Assembly: GCA_023653785.1 (NCBI GenBank)
Contig: JAMKCH010011812.1
Coordinates: forward strand, 1 to 64,000
DNA from: Ophioderma brevispina
Taxonomy: Eukaryota; Echinodermata; Ophiuroidea; Amphilepidida; Ophiodermatidae
DNA: 64,000 nucleotides
Direction of reading: 5' to 3'
A model generated the notes under the pieces. It was not told the DNA's origin, ran no database searches, and saw nothing but the letters and a program-made list of their open reading frames with translations. The translations under genes and the position numbers were made by a program. Shown in pieces: positions 59,871 through 64,000 of this stretch (positions are counted from its first letter, which is position 1; each line of letters opens with the position of its first letter).

Positions 59871-61199
59871 TCCTAATTATCTAATACTCAAAATCTAATC
59901 CCCTCTTCTCAGAAATAATTGGAGAAACCTCTTTCTTGGAAATCACACACACACACCCGCATATACCCAGAGCACATCTGAGGGATTGTTCAGATGAATA
60001 AAACGCAGAATCTAATAATATTTTTGATTACTCTGATACTGGACGATATTCTTATCTGAATGTGGATTGGTCGGTGCCAAATTGCATCATGCTATGTTTA
60101 TCATCCCAGTCGTGCTGGTATTTGACAAAAACTGGATGGGATTTCATGCCATTTATCTAAGGAATTTGACAGGATGTTTTCTGTTTGAAGTACATTCGGT
60201 TCTTTGAGCCCAACCGAATGTGCCATCAATCCATGTGAAACGTCTATTTTTAACCAACTGATAATTCATGGATGAGGACAAAAACGGAGTGTGAAACAAT
60301 GCTCCAAATGGGTATCAGTTTCTGAGTGCATAAGGCAGGCGTATATTTAGAATTGCACTAAATCAACAAAAACTTGTTGGAATGAAATCCAAGCAGAGTG
60401 GAAGACTCATTATGAAGGCTTTCTCATACAGCAGGAGTCTGGGTTCTTTGACTAACTCCACTTGTACGAGTGTTGCCAAAGATATTGAGTTACTTTTTGT
60501 TAATTTACTATCAGTTGTTTGAACAAATGACAGAAATAAGATAAACAAAAAATTATTATAAAAGCTAATGTTGGATTAAAACAAAAATTATTCAACTTTG
60601 AAAATCATTAACAAAAACTTCCTGTCAAACATAATTGAACAATAAAATAGACCAGAAAAAAGTAACTACTTAGTAATCAAGGTGTTTTAACAGGATTTAA
60701 CAATAAACTAAAAAAGGAACTACAAAAGCAGTGTTTTTTTCCCTTTTATTGTTAAATGCAAAGAACTTTTACTTACAAAATATGTAACCCATGTTCTAAT
60801 ATTTATTCTGCTGTTCCTCATTGGTCACCAATTTTCCACATGGTATTATTATTTTTACCTTACAGCAGCAAACTAGTAATTAAAAACCATTAATAATTGC
60901 CTGCTCACCATGAATTCATTGACTACTAGCAAGAGCACCTGTCTTGCCGTCTTGTGTCATTTTCTTGTAAAGACCAAAATAATATAATAAAAATGCTGTG
61001 ATAATTATCAATTATTTTTGCAAAATTCAGCTTGAAGTGCAACAATAAATGTAGTGCAAAAATTTCTTATATTGGGGGAAAATTATGAAAATTTGGCCCA
61101 AAGATCTCAATTTTGCCCAGAAATTTGCCAAAAAATTATGAAAATACAAAGTAAACTAGAATTTCACTGAAATAAGCTATGAGCTGCCCAGCCTATCTT

Positions 61200-61425
61200 A
61201 CAATTTGACCTCACATGACCTTTGACCTTGGCACATGACCTCGTCAACATATGAGGGAATCCCATGGTGCACCTATGACACAAGTTTGGTTCCAATTGAA
61301 CTTCAACTTTTCAATTTGAGGTCAATTTTAAAAACTTAACAATTTAGTGACACACACATCCACACATACACACGCACAACGGATTGCTAAGTGGTCCTGC
61401 CAGCTATAGCTGGCGGCCCACAAAA
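61200..61425 (+). repeat. Dispersed repeat, copy 2 (GGTCCTGCCAGC family)
   Basis: This copy holds CATGACCTTTGACCTTGG, GTTTGGTTCCAATTGAACTT, TTTAGTGACACACACATC, GGATTGCTAAGTGGTCCTGC and the palindromic CCAGCTATAGCTGG before CGGCCCAC. It is longer at its left end than the copy at 39.3 kb. Confidence 0.85.
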
Positions 61426-61861
61426 AGCCAGCTTTACAGTACTACTGAAAGCATCTCATGAGAGAGTTTGTAAAAGGTCTTTTACATTACAGTGAAGTCA
61501 GTGGGTACTCACAAGAATTAAAATATTTAATAACCTTTTTTATGTAAAGAAGAAAATTGTAAAAATATTTATGCATTCCTTCTTCCTCCTCCTCTTTTTC
61601 CCCTAGCTATATCTCAAGCCATCTCAATTGAGCAATCTCATAGAGTGCACACACCTGTGTTTTGCTCTGTAATTTTCTCCCAGTGTGTTCTAAACATTGC
61701 TAATAGTTCCCTGGTGGATGGGGATTTGGACAGAAAATTCCACTCAAATATAGCCAGTCCAATAATAGGACTGGATATTACTTCATATTGGCTGCTTGTT
61801 TGTGCACTGAACTTATTGCATTTACCACCAACACTATTTTACTTGTTTTACATTCCTAATT

Positions 61862-62020
61862 TTTTATGGGCTGCCAGCAGTAGCTGGCAGGACCACTTAG
61901 CAATCTGTTGTGCATGTGTATGTATGCATGTATGTATGTATGTGTCACTAAAATGTTACATTTTTTTTAAACTGACCTCATTTGAAAGTTCAATTGTAAC
62001 CAAACCTGATGGGAGTGGAG
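61862..62020 (-). repeat. Dispersed repeat, copy 3, inverted
   Basis: On the minus strand it reads GGTTTGGTTACAATTGAACT, a GAGGTCA block, ACATTTTAGTGACACATACA, AGATTGCTAAGTGGTCCTGC and CCAGCTACTGCTGG. It is in the opposite orientation to the copy at 61.2-61.4 kb, with about 440 bp between them. A GT microsatellite follows at 62019-62044. Confidence 0.85.
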
Positions 62021-62044
62021 TCACAAGTGTGTGTGTGTGTGTGT

Positions 62045-64000
62045 TGGGTTGGGTTGGCTTGGAAGCGGAGGGGAGGGGAGCAAGATTATCGATTGGATGA
62101 CCCACCTTTAAATAAAGTTTGATGTTGCAAGGTTCTTTTTCTTTTCCAGACACAGTGTGGTTAATGTGTTAAGTGGCAATTGAGTCAGAGAGGGCATTCA
62201 ACTAGCAACCTCGCCACATTCACACCTGGCGGTTTGAGTGCTTCGCCTCCTGTACTAACATTCACATCAAATTCAATCTTCACATTTTGTTGATGGAACA
62301 ATTAGCAAGCTCATTTTGAAAATTGACGAGTCGAAGTGAGCATAGTTTCCATAACCAAATGAAGGTGGGAAAACCTGAATTACACAACCAATACAAACGA
62401 GACATTCAAAACTTTTGTGTCATATACAGTGACTTTTTCCAAAGCACTTTCTCTAAAATCCCTATTACTTGCTAGACATTTAAGCTCAATTTGCAAAATT
62501 GAGCAATGCTATAGAGTTAAATACTCCACCATCATGGAAACCCTAAAATTTTGAGAGACTCAGATGCGATTGATATACAGAGATGAAATATTGGTGACGA
62601 TGGATTAGCATTATTTCTGGAGCATCATGTCTGCGCACATGTTTTGGAAAGTGGCCAGAACTTGGAGGGGAAAAATAGTGAGATGTCATGTTATGCCTAT
62701 GCTATATATGTCATTGTAATCAAGATTGGCTATTAATATGGCCTGGCAAGAGCCACAGAGAGGACCATAAACCTTCTTGGAACATTAATGTCTAAGACAG
62801 AACTTCATGTGATGCTCAAATAAAATTCAAGAACAATACCATTGATGGCTTACAATCGAGACTTGGTAATGCTACTCAAATGGAATTTATTTTGTAATAA
62901 AGCTTGCTTTGTATTTGCCAATAGGGCCAGTGGTTCCTGTACCTCCCTTTAATTATTTCTAAAGAGTTCCATTTTGGAAAATTTCTTGAAGATGTTTGCT
63001 TCAGCTTAACAGCAGGCAGACAGGACAGTGATGTCAAACCATCCTCAGACATCACAAACAAGTGGTGGTGTCCTGCTACAACATAAACAAGCTGGTATAC
63101 AACAATCCCCAGTAGGTCGTTGGTGGGGAAAAGAACAGGAAAGTCGGCCAGCCACAAATTATTCTTTGCTTTTAAATGTTATCCTCATAAGAACACCTAC
63201 GGTCATGCTGTTGACTGTTAAGTTTTAAATTAAAAAAAAATCAAATGCATGCAAAAAATGGTGAGTTAAGCTTAATGTCGGACAAGGTTAATGGTAGATA
63301 TAGTAAATTATAAACTGCGAGATCAATATCACATGAAACAAATCTAAGCTTTTTTAAGGCCAGTTTTGTAAGAATATCCATGTCTACTTCTCATAGTTGC
63401 ATCCATAAAGACATCGTACAATACCAAACTAATGGGCCCCTAGCTATAAAACAACAGACCCCTAGTGTGTCTCTTTGTTCTTACATCAACTGGAGACATG
63501 ATCACAGTGTGCCCTGTCAAAAATGTACATCTCTTTTTGTAGTTATGGTTAATTATGTACCAAAAACTGGGCTGCCATTAAGGACCAATTACAGCAACTT
63601 GACAGCATGTTGCGTATCTTAACCAAACAATATCCACTTATAGCGCAATGGTATTTACCGTGCTATGTCTGCTTCGCTTTCAAATATGATGATCCGTATG
63701 GGACTGTAGAACGACAATGCCTTCGAAACTCTCATAAATCGAGCAGCTATTTTGCACATGACACATATGCAACTTATCTACTAATAACCATCTTTTCATT
63801 ATCAATGAACAGCCAAAACAATGACTTAATTGACTGAAATGTTTTGCTTTTACGGTAAAGGCATAAATACCAATGACAACAAGTACATAGGAAATGATGG
63901 GATTTAAATGATCACTTTCCTATAGTGAGCTACAGTTTGTTCGATACGAAGTCAACCACAATTGTTTTGTGACTTGTCTGTGCACCACAGAATTCCTGCT
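62045..64000. other. AT-rich sequence, nothing recognised
   Basis: No exon, RNA gene or clear repeat was recognised to the end of the window. Confidence 0.45.

Noticed and set aside
61645..62100. 151-codon plus-strand ORF
   Set aside because: It runs through the inverted dispersed repeat and a GT microsatellite, so it is open by chance composition.

Overview
The window looks like a stretch of AT-rich animal nuclear DNA carrying one recognisable protein-coding gene. That gene is on the minus strand and is spread over most of the window with large introns. The rest is intron, downstream flank and old repeats. The gene has GT-AG introns and encodes a myocardin-related transcription factor (MRTF/MKL family), a co-activator of SRF that senses actin. 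The organism is probably a marine invertebrate, possibly an echinoderm or hemichordate; this rests on base composition, repeat style and the divergence of the protein, and I cannot fix the species. I saw no bacterial operons, rRNA, CRISPR array, virus or novel multi-gene system.

The MRTF gene runs from high to low coordinates. RPEL1 is on 52919-52981, the RPEL1-RPEL2 linker on 47614-47668, RPEL2 on 26458-26533 and RPEL3 on 22469-22630. One 2.1 kb exon (19865-21951) carries the basic region, Q-rich segment, SAP domain, leucine-zipper-like coiled coil and a polyproline tract. A short exon (18801-18885) and the last exon (17575-18199) encode the C-terminal acidic/hydrophobic activation region. 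The N-terminal exon or exons and the promoter were not found. Each RPEL motif sits in a phase 1-1 module. RPEL2 has Gln in place of the usual Glu of the motif.

The reading frame breaks in four places, all at or next to short homopolymers (17704-17706, 21046-21048, 21524-21535 and the 26527-26530 splice junction). Domain homology resumes at once in another frame each time. The simplest explanation is residual one-base errors in a long-read assembly of an intact gene, not a pseudogene.

Region 1-17.4 kb is downstream of the gene. It holds a G-rich tract, a six-unit tandem array containing nuclear-receptor-like TGACCT half-sites, a degenerate AT-rich tandem array, two foldback elements and a roughly 0.96 kb tandem duplication. 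The introns contain foldback (MITE-like) inverted repeats, one about 30 nt from a splice donor and one about 80 nt upstream of a splice acceptor. They also hold a 150 bp tandem duplication, a tRNA-like SINE candidate and a long purine tract split by a very GC-rich CpG/TG block next to the RPEL1 exon. Upstream of the RPEL1 exon (53-64 kb) I found no exon I can defend, only an inverted pair of a dispersed repeat family and a GC-richer patch.
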